A stretch of 54,940 nucleotides of DNA from a virus: positions 1-54,940 of IMG/VR virus record IMGVR_UViG_3300020452_000389; one strand, given 5' to 3'. A program made the translations under genes and the position numbers. Positions 45,084 to 52,967 of this stretch are shown here, piece after piece; the first letter of the stretch is position 1, and the number at the start of each line of letters is the position of its first letter. Below the pieces are notes generated by a model, which saw nothing but the letters and a program-made list of their open reading frames with translations, did not search any database and was not told where the DNA came from.

Positions 45084-45327
45084 AATAAAATCTATATAAT
45101 TCGAATATCTTATTGTTCAACTCTCTACCGTTGTAAGTTTTAGGTGATCTACGTTTGACCCCATTAACTTCTACGTCTATCCACCAATGAAAATTATCTC
45201 TATCATTTGATGCTGCAAATGGACCTATTTTAATTCCATTGTTTACACACCAGTTATAAGCAATTCTATCTTCATCAGTCCATTGTGGTGGAACTATTTT
45301 ACTTTTACGTTTTCTAGCTGGAGGCAT
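45064..45327 (-). CDS. Small basic Trp-rich protein, unknown
   Basis: An 87-residue protein that starts in the stop of the primase-helicase gene (TAATG) and overlaps the TS-fold gene by 20 bases. It begins MPPARKRKSKIVPPQW and contains EDRIAYNWCVNNGIKIGPF, then NFHWWIDVEVNG and a helical YNGRELNNKIFELYRFYYDK end. The basic start and beta-helix layout are compatible with DNA binding. I do not recognise the family. Confidence 0.6.
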   Translation of the reverse strand: MPPARKRKSKIVPPQWTDEDRIAYNWCVNNGIKIGPFAASNDRDNFHWWIDVEVNGVKRRSPKTYNGRELNNKIFELYRFYYDKNKV

Positions 45328-47057
45328 TATTCCCAGGGCATTGCCTCTTCATTACCTATAGTTGGTAATTCATGAGGTATAAAACATCCTGATCTATGCT
45401 CCCATTTAAAATGTGCTTCAGCTCCATTTTCCCCTAAATTCTGAAACTTAACTTTTAAAACTTTTGCTTTAACAGTTTTAGCTTCATAATCTCTGTGAAC
45501 TAGTATACCGTGATAACTAGCATCATACCATTCACCACCACCTTTAATGTTGTACATAGTTGGTTCTTCAATTTTACCATTACTATCTTTATACATTTTA
45601 GTTGGGTGTGCAACAATAAATACTAAGACATCAAACTTTTTAGCAAACGTTTCAATTTTAGTTAGATACTCCATTGTATACCTATTTACATCTTCAGTTT
45701 TGCAATCTACGTCTCTAATCTTATTAAATGGATCAATAACAAGGCATTTAATACCTTTACGCTTAACTAACTCCGCACCTTTACGTAAAACAGATTCTAA
45801 TGTATATCTTTCCATATCAATAAAATAAAAATTATCATTAACATGTTGCGATACTTGTTTCCATTTACTTCCACCAATATCTGATCTGGTTGGCATATCT
45901 TGCCATACTTTTCTCATTAACTTATGAGCATGTAAATATGTTGGTGCGTTTTCAGGAGATGCAAATGCAGTTTTCCAGCCATAATTGTTATTATAGCCAA
46001 CACACATTTGATCTACAAAATCTGATTTGCCAGATGAAGGAATACCAGTAACTGTAATAAACTGACCAGTATATGTACTGAATATCCTATCAAAATTACT
46101 AAGACCAACTTGAAAACCAGGTTTGAATCCATGTTTAACAAAGTCTGTAACTTCGTCTTCCACGTCTTTAAACGTTGTGACATTTTCCAATGGCACCGGT
46201 CTAGCATTTTTGATTTTTTCTGATAGTTTTTCTTTTCCATATTTTATTAAATAATCATTAGCGTCTTTACATTCTTCAAAGCTAGCTAAGAAGCAAACTT
46301 CTGCTCCTAACCTTCTAACTAATTCATTCTGTAAAGCTATACCAGCTTCATCATTGTCGACAGCTAATATTATTTTTTCTTTATCTGTAAAATAATCTAT
46401 ACAATTATCTAAATAATCTAAGTTATTATGAGTGATTGTAGCTCCATTAGGAACAGATACGACATTTGTTATACCAGCTTCATGTAAAGCTAACACATCC
46501 ATTTCACCCTCTGTTATAATGCAATTGTCATATCCTACAATACTATTAATATTATAGAACACTTTTTCAGCACCTTTATATAATTTAAAGTTTTTACGAC
46601 CATCTCTATATTTAACATTAATAAGCTGATCGCCCATAAAGTATTGAAACTTTATAGTATTCTCGGTCTTGCCGGTTTGAGGCATCCACTCAGAGCCTTG
46701 TCCAACCTTTAGGTCGAATAAGGTCTCTGGTGATATTCCTCTAGTTTCAAACCATTTCAATATCTTATCTTCTAATCCATAAGCTTTGCCTGGATATTCA
46801 GGATCTGGTTGATCAGGTCTAACATAGACCCTTTCACTAGCTCCTTTACGTTGATAAGTATGTAGTTGAAAAGACGTGTTACAATTATGACATGTACCGA
46901 GACCACGTTCCCAATCATATGAAGCACATTTTTTCTTGTGATTCTTGGGTTGTCTGCATGTGGTAGAATTAGGACAAACTCCTTGGTTCTTACCAGCTTC
47001 TAGACCGTGTTGATTGAACTTGTCAATCACAAATCCATTGATCTCTGTTGTCTGCAT
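45327..47057 (-). CDS. Primase-helicase (T7 gp4-like)
   Basis: A 576-residue fusion that unwinds DNA and makes primers at the fork. The zinc-binding start has cysteines at 28, 34, 44, 56 and 59. The TOPRIM primase core shows Glu183 in TEGEMDVLAL and Asp234/Asp236 in AVDNDEAG. A DnaB-type helicase follows, with Walker A GIPSSGKS at 338-345, a Walker B-like CLVIDP near 433 and later VAHPTKMYKD. A short acidic end (NEEAMPWE) could contact a polymerase, as the tail of T7 gp4 does. Length and layout equal the 566-residue T7 protein. It starts after an A/T leader with TTAAA repeats and reads into the TS-fold genes. Confidence 0.9.
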   Translation of the reverse strand: MQTTEINGFVIDKFNQHGLEAGKNQGVCPNSTTCRQPKNHKKKCASYDWERGLGTCHNCNTSFQLHTYQRKGASERVYVRPDQPDPEYPGKAYGLEDKILKWFETRGISPETLFDLKVGQGSEWMPQTGKTENTIKFQYFMGDQLINVKYRDGRKNFKLYKGAEKVFYNINSIVGYDNCIITEGEMDVLALHEAGITNVVSVPNGATITHNNLDYLDNCIDYFTDKEKIILAVDNDEAGIALQNELVRRLGAEVCFLASFEECKDANDYLIKYGKEKLSEKIKNARPVPLENVTTFKDVEDEVTDFVKHGFKPGFQVGLSNFDRIFSTYTGQFITVTGIPSSGKSDFVDQMCVGYNNNYGWKTAFASPENAPTYLHAHKLMRKVWQDMPTRSDIGGSKWKQVSQHVNDNFYFIDMERYTLESVLRKGAELVKRKGIKCLVIDPFNKIRDVDCKTEDVNRYTMEYLTKIETFAKKFDVLVFIVAHPTKMYKDSNGKIEEPTMYNIKGGGEWYDASYHGILVHRDYEAKTVKAKVLKVKFQNLGENGAEAHFKWEHRSGCFIPHELPTIGNEEAMPWE

Positions 47058-47067
47058 TTAATTTAAT

Positions 47068-47397
47068 TTAAAATGGTAAATCGTCTTCCGCTTGTACTGC
47101 TGCAGGAGCCGGACTCATACGCCCTGTACTCTGTGCTGGCTGGTCTTGTCTAGGAGTAACATTAACGTTATCTCCATTTGTCCACACTACTTTTACATTA
47201 CCAAGATAAGTTTTTTCAACTTTAGCATCTCTTTCCTCTTTCGTTTGTTGAACGACTACAGGACCTTGATTACCAAACTGATCAAGCTCATCATTTAACG
47301 TAATAGTAATTGGTAAGTATTTCCCTTTTTTACCATCGATAATTTTATCTTTAGGTATTTTAGTAAGATCAATACTTGTAGCTATTATACTTGCCAT
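47068..47397 (-). CDS. Single-stranded DNA-binding protein
   Basis: A 109-residue protein. Residues 1-80 have the beta-strand pattern of an OB fold (MASIIATSIDLTKIPKDK, then KYLPITITLNDE, and TYLGNVKVVWTNGDNV). A Pro/Gln/Ala linker leads to the acidic tip EDDLPF, which closely copies the DDIPF tail by which bacterial and phage SSBs recruit partners. It should coat ssDNA during replication. It lies just upstream of the primase-helicase and downstream of the recombination pair. Confidence 0.75.
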   Translation of the reverse strand: MASIIATSIDLTKIPKDKIIDGKKGKYLPITITLNDELDQFGNQGPVVVQQTKEERDAKVEKTYLGNVKVVWTNGDNVNVTPRQDQPAQSTGRMSPAPAAVQAEDDLPF

Positions 47398-47398
47398 A

Positions 47399-47575
47399 TT
47401 AATAATTATTTATTTGGTGAAACATTCTTTGTAACTGATCCTTTGTAGCACCAGTTGTTCTTCGTAGATTATCTACGGCTTTAACATGGTTTTGATTAGT
47501 ATAAAAATTATTTACATTAGTTTCTAAACCTGTTACTGTACAAACTCTTGTTTGATTTTTTCTTGTTCTTGCCAT
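47399..47575 (-). CDS. Small basic protein (58 aa)
   Basis: The ATG at 47575, four bases after the exonuclease stop, is the credible start; a longer frame into the exonuclease gene has no support. The product has 58 residues (MARTRKNQTRVCTVTGLETN) and ends RTTGATKDQLQRMFHQINNY. It is short, basic and helical at the end. It lies between exonuclease and SSB and may bind nucleic acid. Unknown family. Confidence 0.55.
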   Translation of the reverse strand: MARTRKNQTRVCTVTGLETNVNNFYTNQNHVKAVDNLRRTTGATKDQLQRMFHQINNY

Positions 47576-47579
47576 ATAA

Positions 47580-48311
47580 TTAAAGTGTTTTGTTAATAAA
47601 ATATTGGGTAGGATCAAAGCCTTCAGACTTATAAAATAATTCATAAGCCTTCGCTGCTCTTTCAACTTTGTCCATACCACGTTCATAAAACTCGGGTGAG
47701 CAGTCAAATATACCTATTTGTTCTGTATTTTTATCAATGGCAATAAATACCATTTCGTAGCCAAATAGTTTACTATAAATATAAGCTTGTGAATCGTAAT
47801 TGTACTTAGATGCTGAGTATTTAAATTTTTGAAGATCTGCTGTGGTTTTTAAATCAACTACTAATTTTTCTTCATGATTTATAATATCAGCTTTACCTTT
47901 CCATAATTGATTCGCAAGCTTTGTAATCGCTGGTTTTTCGTATTCATTAGTCTTATTACGAATTAAATCAAAGCAAATTTTATTAGATAACATTGTTTCT
48001 GTTAATTTTTCTATTTTATCTACTTCATGCTGTAATAAGCATAATTCACCACCAGACATCTCTTTATAAGCTTTAGTATTTCTAGTTGTAGATTCTATAA
48101 CCTTAAATTTTTTAATTTTATCCGGTTCAAGAATAGCTGTGTGAAAATAACCACCAACTAAAAATGCAGGTCTTTGTTCAGACTGTTTACCTAAAGCTAA
48201 AGGATTGTTAAGTAACGTGCCAATGTCAGAATTACTAAGATATTGTTTACCAAAGTCTCCGTAATAATGTTTATCGTCTCGTAACTTTTCAATTACTTTT
48301 TCGTTTGTCAT
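47580..48311 (-). CDS. RecE/Cas4-like PD-(D/E)XK exonuclease
   Basis: A 243-residue protein with the PDDEXK set: a helical YLSNSDIGTLLNNPLAL opening, HTAILEPDK near 53, GKADI and then VVDLKTT for the Asp and Lys of the active site, and YDSQAYIYSKLFG for the following helix with Gln and Tyr. This is the signature of phage exonucleases of RecE or DUF3799 type. It would resect double-strand DNA ends 5' to 3'. It starts at the stop of the annealing gene, so the two form a recombination pair. Confidence 0.82.
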   Translation of the reverse strand: MTNEKVIEKLRDDKHYYGDFGKQYLSNSDIGTLLNNPLALGKQSEQRPAFLVGGYFHTAILEPDKIKKFKVIESTTRNTKAYKEMSGGELCLLQHEVDKIEKLTETMLSNKICFDLIRNKTNEYEKPAITKLANQLWKGKADIINHEEKLVVDLKTTADLQKFKYSASKYNYDSQAYIYSKLFGYEMVFIAIDKNTEQIGIFDCSPEFYERGMDKVERAAKAYELFYKSEGFDPTQYFINKTL

Positions 48312-48820
48312 TATAATGTTTTAAGTTCCTTTTCTAATTCAGGTGTTACTTGGTATTTCTTTTTAATTGTTTCAATTTTACCGCCAGATTTTACAAAAGC
48401 TTTAGCTTTATTTATAGCTGTTTTATCCATAGCTATACCGTTTAAAGCATCGCTATCTGCAGTATCATCAATTAAAAATAAATTTCCTAATGCGTACTTC
48501 TTACCATAACTCGATGCAGTACCGAATTGCTGGGGTGTTTGCATGCCTTTTTGATTAAGATCTACACCAACTATTGCTGTGGCATTTAACGTTTGTTCTC
48601 CGTCCGTTATTGTTGCTGTAGTCTCTAATATAGGCATGGGATCTGAAGCTAATAATTTTTCATTAATAACTACTGATACTCCTAATTCTAATAAATAGGG
48701 TTTTGTTGCTTCGAGAATGTCTTCGGCTGATCTGAAGTAATATTTGCCGAATGAGTTAAACCTACTTTTTTTCGATTTAAACTTTGTCTGGATCGTTGCC
48801 AGTTTAGTGTTTATTGTCAT
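48311..48820 (-). CDS. ERF-family single-strand annealing protein
   Basis: A 169-residue protein. It has YYFRSAEDILEATKPYLLEL near 28-46 and then QFGTASSYGKKYALGNLFLI near 100-118, with Asp-rich DDTADSD behind it. These are the two conserved blocks of the ERF family (YRSxEDI, and Q-G-SY-RRYAL followed by acidic residues). The protein pairs ssDNA and works with the exonuclease encoded next. A promoter-like box lies 54 bases upstream. The C-terminal 45 residues are basic and helical, typical for DNA contact. Confidence 0.83.
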   Translation of the reverse strand: MTINTKLATIQTKFKSKKSRFNSFGKYYFRSAEDILEATKPYLLELGVSVVINEKLLASDPMPILETTATITDGEQTLNATAIVGVDLNQKGMQTPQQFGTASSYGKKYALGNLFLIDDTADSDALNGIAMDKTAINKAKAFVKSGGKIETIKKKYQVTPELEKELKTL

Positions 48821-48873
48821 ATGGTATATTGGTTTTTCTTATTAATATAATTACACATAATTTTTAGTTTTTA

Positions 48874-48881
48874 CAAAGGTA
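48874..48881 (-). promoter_or_regulatory. Bacteroidota-type -7 promoter box (TACCTTTG) upstream of ERF gene
   Basis: Reading the minus strand, TACCTTTG matches the TAnnTTTG -7 consensus of Bacteroidota sigma factors in every fixed position. It lies in the 63-base gap between the sigma gene and the ERF gene, 54 bases before its ATG. A TTG-like -33 element is at the wrong distance (13 bases), so it is only partly convincing. Confidence 0.45.
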
Positions 48882-48883
48882 AA

Positions 48884-49648
48884 CTACAGATAGTCAAGCA
48901 CTTGCGAGTGGTCCACACTATCTATTAATTTATCTACTGCTTGTTTTTTTAGCTCTGAAACACGAACATAATTGCTAACTCCATCTATATTTAATTTTGT
49001 TGCTATTTCTTTAGCTGAATGTTTTTCACAGTCTAATCCGTAACTTAACCTTAATACTTCATATTCTTTTTCATTTAAATATTTAGTCATTAAACCTTTT
49101 AAATAAATATTAAGAAGTTGTATATTATATGGTTCAGATTTATCAGGTATTTGGAACATAATGTTTTCTCCATCACTATTTACTGGTTGTGAATCAATAG
49201 ATAAAAATATACTATTAAAAAACATAGCAACCATTTTCTGATCTTTACCATTATCTTTACGCATCTCATTGAGCTTGTGTTCTGGTATTCTTATATCTCC
49301 TCTTGCAGCATCAATTTTTCTACGTAAATGACCTTTGATTCTTTTACTAAAAAAAGATTTTAGGGTTTTTTCTATATCTTCACTTTCTTTTAATGTATCT
49401 CTATCTAATTTAGCAATAGCTCTAGTCAATGCTTCACCTCCAATTTGTATAAAATCATTTATAGTTAATACACCAGAAGCTTGCTGTGATGTTGAGAATT
49501 TTCTAGCTAAATTTTCTACTAAAGGTAAGAATAAAACTTTAAATTCTTCATCTGTATAATCAATCCATTTTTTATGAGGAATTAATTTTAAAGATTCTTT
49601 TAAATCTTCTTTATACCTAATGTAATTTTGTATATTATATTTCTTCAT
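48884..49648 (-). CDS. Sigma-70-family RNA polymerase sigma factor
   Basis: A 254-residue protein. Residues 35-125 fit sigma region 2: VLTINDFIQIGGEALTRAI, and the helix FFSKRIKGHLRRKIDAARGD, then a strand-like IRIPEHKLNEMRK. A poorly ordered stretch precedes region 4 at 190-245 with YLNEKEYEVLRLSYGLDC, a SAKEIATKL recognition helix and VRVSELKKQAVDKLI. It would let host RNA polymerase read phage promoters, so it could set the order of gene expression. It overlaps the upstream HTH gene by 14 bases. Confidence 0.82.
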   Translation of the reverse strand: MKKYNIQNYIRYKEDLKESLKLIPHKKWIDYTDEEFKVLFLPLVENLARKFSTSQQASGVLTINDFIQIGGEALTRAIAKLDRDTLKESEDIEKTLKSFFSKRIKGHLRRKIDAARGDIRIPEHKLNEMRKDNGKDQKMVAMFFNSIFLSIDSQPVNSDGENIMFQIPDKSEPYNIQLLNIYLKGLMTKYLNEKEYEVLRLSYGLDCEKHSAKEIATKLNIDGVSNYVRVSELKKQAVDKLIDSVDHSQVLDYL

Positions 49649-50297
49649 TTAATATTTGTTTTTCGTTTTTAAGCTGTTGGCTTAATTTTCTATAAATAGT
49701 TCTTGTAGAACAATTAAGTAATCCTGCTACTCTGCTCCATGTTATTTTTTTATTCATATCATTTAAATCAAGCATGCATTGATATATAGCCTCTTCATCA
49801 ACCATCGATGATCTACCTATTAATTGACCTACAATTTTTAACTTACTACTCAAGTCTAACCCAGAGTACGGTTTAAATATTACTTTACGTAGCTTGTTAG
49901 CAGGTGGATCACCACCTTGACTATATACATCTATAATCATTTGATCGAGTATTTTTTCTTTAATAAAAAAAGTTACAAAGCCATTATCTTTGTTGGCTAT
50001 AAATCTAGCTACATGCTCAAAGAAAGGACTTAGTCCATACTCATTATCTTGATTTAAATAGTATAATACAAGCATGTGCCACTTTAATGATTTGTATGTA
50101 GTTATTTTAGCCTTGCTATTAAACAAGTGATAACAACCATGCGTACCATTCTCATAAAACTTATATTGGTCTGTTTCTATAGTAGGGATATCATTGCCAT
50201 CAAATCGATATATAACCCTTCTATCGTTCAACCATTTTATATTCCTAGCATGTGACATTTGCCTATTACTTTCTTTTATTCTTAAACCTATTGTCAC
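49635..50297 (-). CDS. HTH-containing protein, unknown (regulator or replication)
   Basis: The frame opens at a GTG (50297) four bases past a hairpin, giving 220 residues; the ATG at 50258 (MSHARNIKWLND) gives about 207 and is the safer start. The first 150 residues are mixed alpha/beta with no known motif. The end has NKKITWSRVAGLLNCSTRTI followed by YRKLSQQLKNE, a clear helix-turn-helix with recognition helix STRTIYRKL. It lies just before the sigma gene. Possible roles are a transcriptional regulator or an initiator-like protein. Confidence 0.65.
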   Translation of the reverse strand: MTIGLRIKESNRQMSHARNIKWLNDRRVIYRFDGNDIPTIETDQYKFYENGTHGCYHLFNSKAKITTYKSLKWHMLVLYYLNQDNEYGLSPFFEHVARFIANKDNGFVTFFIKEKILDQMIIDVYSQGGDPPANKLRKVIFKPYSGLDLSSKLKIVGQLIGRSSMVDEEAIYQCMLDLNDMNKKITWSRVAGLLNCSTRTIYRKLSQQLKNEKQILNEEI

Positions 50298-50301
50298 GTC
50301 T

Positions 50302-50365
50302 AGGCTTTTGAAAAGCCTTTATTTTGTCTGTAATGCCAAAAACATTTGTTTTTATTAAATGTTTT
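50302..50365. other. Two adjacent hairpins in a 71-base gap of the minus unit
   Basis: AGGCTTT (50302-50308) pairs with AAAGCCT (50312-50318). AAAACATTT (50339-50347) pairs with AAATGTTTT (50357-50365) over a nine-base loop. On the minus strand the second hairpin runs into a short T run, so it may terminate transcription of the upstream secreted-protein gene. The first ends four bases before the GTG of the HTH gene and could hide its start. Confidence 0.5.
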
Positions 50366-50368
50366 AAA

Positions 50369-50716
50369 TTAGTTATTGTGCTCATATAATTCAATTTTTA
50401 CGTTATTCCATTTTCCATACTTCATAGTTGTGTCAACTAAAAAGTCTATTCTATTTGTCCATCGTTTATTCATACGATCTCTTATGACCCAAAGGCCATT
50501 CATTTCGCCAGCATTGCTAATTAAAACAACGCTATTCATTTTAAAACCTTTAGCTTCAAGATCTCGAGACACAGCTATTATTCTGTGTGACTCGGGATTA
50601 TCCATGTTAATTTTAAAATTAGTAGCAGTTCTATCAGGCGTACTATCAGTTTGAGCTGGAGTTGCATGATATATTGTAGCGGTTACTACAATAATCTTCA
50701 ATGTTTTTAATATCAT
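50369..50716 (-). CDS. Secreted 3D-domain-like (wall-associated) protein
   Basis: The ATG at 50716 gives 115 residues with an N-terminal signal-like segment (MILKTLKIIVVTATIYHATP). The end has SVVLISNAGEMNGLWVIRDR, then MNKRWTNRIDFLVDTTM and a final strand. The V-R-D-x-MN-x-R-x-x-N-R-IDFLV pattern matches the 3D domain (double-psi barrel) found in MltA-type and resuscitation-promoting wall proteins. It may act at the envelope. It overlaps the upstream gene by 71 bases, so translation needs a start inside that frame; an alternative upstream start would overlap even more. Confidence 0.62.
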   Translation of the reverse strand: MILKTLKIIVVTATIYHATPAQTDSTPDRTATNFKINMDNPESHRIIAVSRDLEAKGFKMNSVVLISNAGEMNGLWVIRDRMNKRWTNRIDFLVDTTMKYGKWNNVKIELYEHNN

Positions 50717-51182
50717 ATAGTTTTTCTTTTTTAATATTACATATAGAGCTTTTGTCACCAATATAGTATTGCCAATAGGCTCTTAAACTATCGCCTTCAA
50801 CTTTATATTCATCAGGCATACACTGTGGAGGTTGTGTGAACTCTTTACCCTGTATATACAGCGGAGGTTTAGCCAGAAAGTCTTTACATTTAGTTATTGT
50901 TAAATGTGTTTTATCGTATCGCTTTGTATACTCATCACCAAGAGCTATCATGTGATCGTATAACCACATGTAAGTAGATCTTGATTTTCTAGCCCATACA
51001 GTTGATGGGTGATTTAAATGAGCCTGTTTATAAGGTACATTTTTCCTCTGCCATTTATCACCATAACAATGATGAGATGTACAAAGCATCTGGGCTGATT
51101 CTAAGATCATTTTAACAACATGCTTATTATATTGTAGCTTTGCTGCTTTAACAGGATCCTCGTGTAAATAAAATATATTCAT
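50646..51182 (-). CDS. Conserved phage protein with KHVVKMILE motif, unknown
   Basis: A 178-residue protein starting MNIFYLHEDPVKAAKLQYNK and continuing HVVKMILESAQMLCTSHHCY. Later blocks are HPSTVWARKSRSTYMWLYDH, LGDEYTKRY and CMPDEYKVEGDSLRAYWQYYI. This string of conserved blocks is familiar from T4-like and marine phages, where it is usually left without a function. His, Glu, Arg and Tyr residues suggest an enzyme. It overlaps the next gene on both sides. Confidence 0.65.
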   Translation of the reverse strand: MNIFYLHEDPVKAAKLQYNKHVVKMILESAQMLCTSHHCYGDKWQRKNVPYKQAHLNHPSTVWARKSRSTYMWLYDHMIALGDEYTKRYDKTHLTITKCKDFLAKPPLYIQGKEFTQPPQCMPDEYKVEGDSLRAYWQYYIGDKSSICNIKKEKLYDIKNIEDYCSNRYNISCNSSSN

Positions 51183-51289
51183 TTATATCTTTTATTGTCT
51201 AATCTATTATAATGTTTGTCTAATAAGAGGTTTGCCACCTCTTCTGATATTAAGTTGTCGTTGTATAGTTGCCATATTAATTTACTCAT
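51179..51289 (-). CDS. Very short protein (36 aa)
   Basis: A 36-codon frame from ATG 51289, whose start overlaps the end of the ligase gene and whose TGA overlaps the next ATG (ATGA). The product (MSKLIWQLYNDNLISEEVAN, then LLLDKHYNRLDNKRYK) is helical and charged. It would otherwise leave a 99-base gap in a densely packed operon. The two overlaps make it credible, but nothing else supports it. Confidence 0.5.
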   Translation of the reverse strand: MSKLIWQLYNDNLISEEVANLLLDKHYNRLDNKRYK

Positions 51290-52121
51290 AATTTCTAATG
51301 CATTTAAATAGCGGGTGTCTGTAACTACCCGCGTTAGTTCTTTGAAAGTACGTAAACGTAGCTCTTTTACCTATATAGTTATCTATATTTTTAAGCATAT
51401 TAGCCATATCTTTATAAGTAAATCCTTTACCAGGAGGACAGCCGAATTGTATACCTTCGTCATCTAACATTATAAATTTACCAAGTGTACCTGTTCGTTT
51501 ACCTTGACCTAATTCATAGTTAATAATAGTAGCCTCAGCATCAGAGAAGTCTTTAAACTTCATAAGATCATAAGATCTACCGTGTTTGTATAAACCATCA
51601 AGCCTAATGATGGAACCTTCATAACCTTGATCTAAAAATTCTGCGTGTATTTCTCTAGCATAATTATAGCTATCAACTAACTTTGAAGGTACATACTTAA
51701 TTTGAGCGTCATATATGTCAGACGTTACAAGTTGTTGCATACGAGTTTTGTAGCTGTCATACATAACACCGTCAAAATAATCGTATACGTGAAACTGTAC
51801 AAGATGTTGAGCATCTAATCTATCAATATCAGTTGGCTTTTGTTTTCTAACAAGAGATATAATTTTTTCAAAATTATGTTTAAGCTTGTGATTATATAAT
51901 TCACCGTCAAGTATAACGTCAGGTTGTTGATTGAAAAAAGGTTTAAGAGCCATTTCAATATGTTTCACATTCATAAATTGTTTATGATTACGTGAATATG
52001 CGCCGTTTGAGGTAAATAAACATCTAACACCATCAAGTTTTGGTTGTATATATACGGGTTGATCCCAGTCTACTCTAGACTTATTAAACTTGTGTGCAAG
52101 CATTGCTTTTTTAATTGTCAT
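51282..52121 (-). CDS. ATP-dependent DNA ligase
   Basis: A 279-residue ligase that seals nicks in replicated or recombined DNA. The nucleophilic Lys28 is in QPKLDGVRC (motif I), motif III is ILDGELY near 70-76, motif IV is YEGSIIRL near 167, and motif V is DLMKFKDF near 184. The adenylation domain is followed by a short OB-fold region of about 80 residues, so this is a minimal phage type rather than a T4-size ligase. It works with the primase-helicase and SSB of the same operon. Confidence 0.9.
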   Translation of the reverse strand: MTIKKAMLAHKFNKSRVDWDQPVYIQPKLDGVRCLFTSNGAYSRNHKQFMNVKHIEMALKPFFNQQPDVILDGELYNHKLKHNFEKIISLVRKQKPTDIDRLDAQHLVQFHVYDYFDGVMYDSYKTRMQQLVTSDIYDAQIKYVPSKLVDSYNYAREIHAEFLDQGYEGSIIRLDGLYKHGRSYDLMKFKDFSDAEATIINYELGQGKRTGTLGKFIMLDDEGIQFGCPPGKGFTYKDMANMLKNIDNYIGKRATFTYFQRTNAGSYRHPLFKCIRNYE

Positions 52122-52356
52122 CTAATTTTTTTTCTATTCTTTTAATTTTATTTAATATTATCGCTGCTTTACGATATTCCTCTTTACTTTCTAACATAGC
52201 TAGAATAGTATTTAATCTAGCTAATTCAGAAATTAAGATTTCTTCTTCGTTTGCTAACAAAGTTAGGGGACTAATGTCCCCGTATTTTTCCAATATTTTT
52301 GCTAACACTAAGTCTGCTAACAAATCAATATTGTGTTCGTTATTTATATTATCCAA
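52111..52356 (-). CDS. Small helical protein, unknown
   Basis: An 81-residue protein that must start at TTG 52356, as no ATG exists upstream in frame before a stop. The product is helical throughout (LLADLVLAKILEKYGDIS; SELARLNTILAMLESKEEYR), with a Lys-rich end. It overlaps the ligase start by 11 bases. No motif is recognised; it may be a helper protein with coiled-coil contacts. Confidence 0.55.
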   Translation of the reverse strand: MDNINNEHNIDLLADLVLAKILEKYGDISPLTLLANEEEILISELARLNTILAMLESKEEYRKAAIILNKIKRIEKKLDDN

Positions 52357-52368
52357 TTGTTTTTGTAT

Positions 52369-52854
52369 TTAATTTGTATTTTTAGGAGAATCAGAAGCAT
52401 AAATATGAACTTGTTTATCATTTCTAGTTTCACCATTAGCAAAATCTGTATAATCCATATCCTCCATATACTTAGATATAATCTTTTCTGGTTTTAATAC
52501 AAATACATTTCTATTACTGTACTGATCCCAACAACTAATCCATATGTCAGGTTTACCTGTCCATATAACATAAGTATAATGGTGATCTATATGTTGATGG
52601 TCTTGATATAAGTAGCAACTGTCATAGTAATGATCGTGTACTAGCTTTGCAGCTAATGCACTACCATCTTGTCTACCATTAGTGTGACACCAGTTTGCTA
52701 ACTGTACACCCTGCCATTCAGGATAACCATCGTGATGTAAATACATATTTACATAGCTTTTGTCACTGAAATGACAAGGATCTGCAGCAAATCCTAGCTC
52801 GTTTTCTTCTGCATGTTTTCGGTCTACGACCATTGTTAAATTTCTAGTACTCAT
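52369..52854 (-). CDS. Aromatic- and His-rich conserved protein, unknown
   Basis: A 161-residue protein with KSYVNMYLHHDGYPEWQGVQ followed by LANWCHTNGR, then LVHDHYYDSCYLYQDHQHID. Trp, Tyr, His and Asp are unusually abundant. The SYVNMYLHHDGYPEWQG block is familiar from phage hypothetical proteins. The dense His/Asp pattern could bind a metal, but there is no known active-site arrangement. Its start overlaps the end of a 40-aa gene by 11 bases. Confidence 0.6.
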   Translation of the reverse strand: MSTRNLTMVVDRKHAEENELGFAADPCHFSDKSYVNMYLHHDGYPEWQGVQLANWCHTNGRQDGSALAAKLVHDHYYDSCYLYQDHQHIDHHYTYVIWTGKPDIWISCWDQYSNRNVFVLKPEKIISKYMEDMDYTDFANGETRNDKQVHIYASDSPKNTN

Positions 52855-52966
52855 CTTTATATTTTTTGTATTCTTCTTTAGTTATCCACTTATCTATTTC
52901 AGAGACGAAAACCATTTCGCCTCTAAATATTAAGCCATTAAAATTTCCTGGTTTTAAAAATTCCAT
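52844..52966 (-). CDS. Short protein (40 aa)
   Basis: A 40-codon frame from ATG 52966 to TAG at 52844-52846. The product is MEFLKPGNFNGLIFRGEMVF followed by a helical VSEIDKWITKEEYKKYKDEY. It fills the gap between two larger genes and overlaps the downstream start by 11 bases. The ordered Gly-Asn/Phe-Asn pattern suggests a real small protein. Function unknown. Confidence 0.55.
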   Translation of the reverse strand: MEFLKPGNFNGLIFRGEMVFVSEIDKWITKEEYKKYKDEY

Positions 52967-52967
52967 A

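Noticed and set aside
47576-47707. Longer form of the 58-residue protein reaching into the exonuclease gene
   Set aside because: The extension overlaps a clear exonuclease frame and has no gene-like composition; ATG 47575 lies just after the exonuclease stop.
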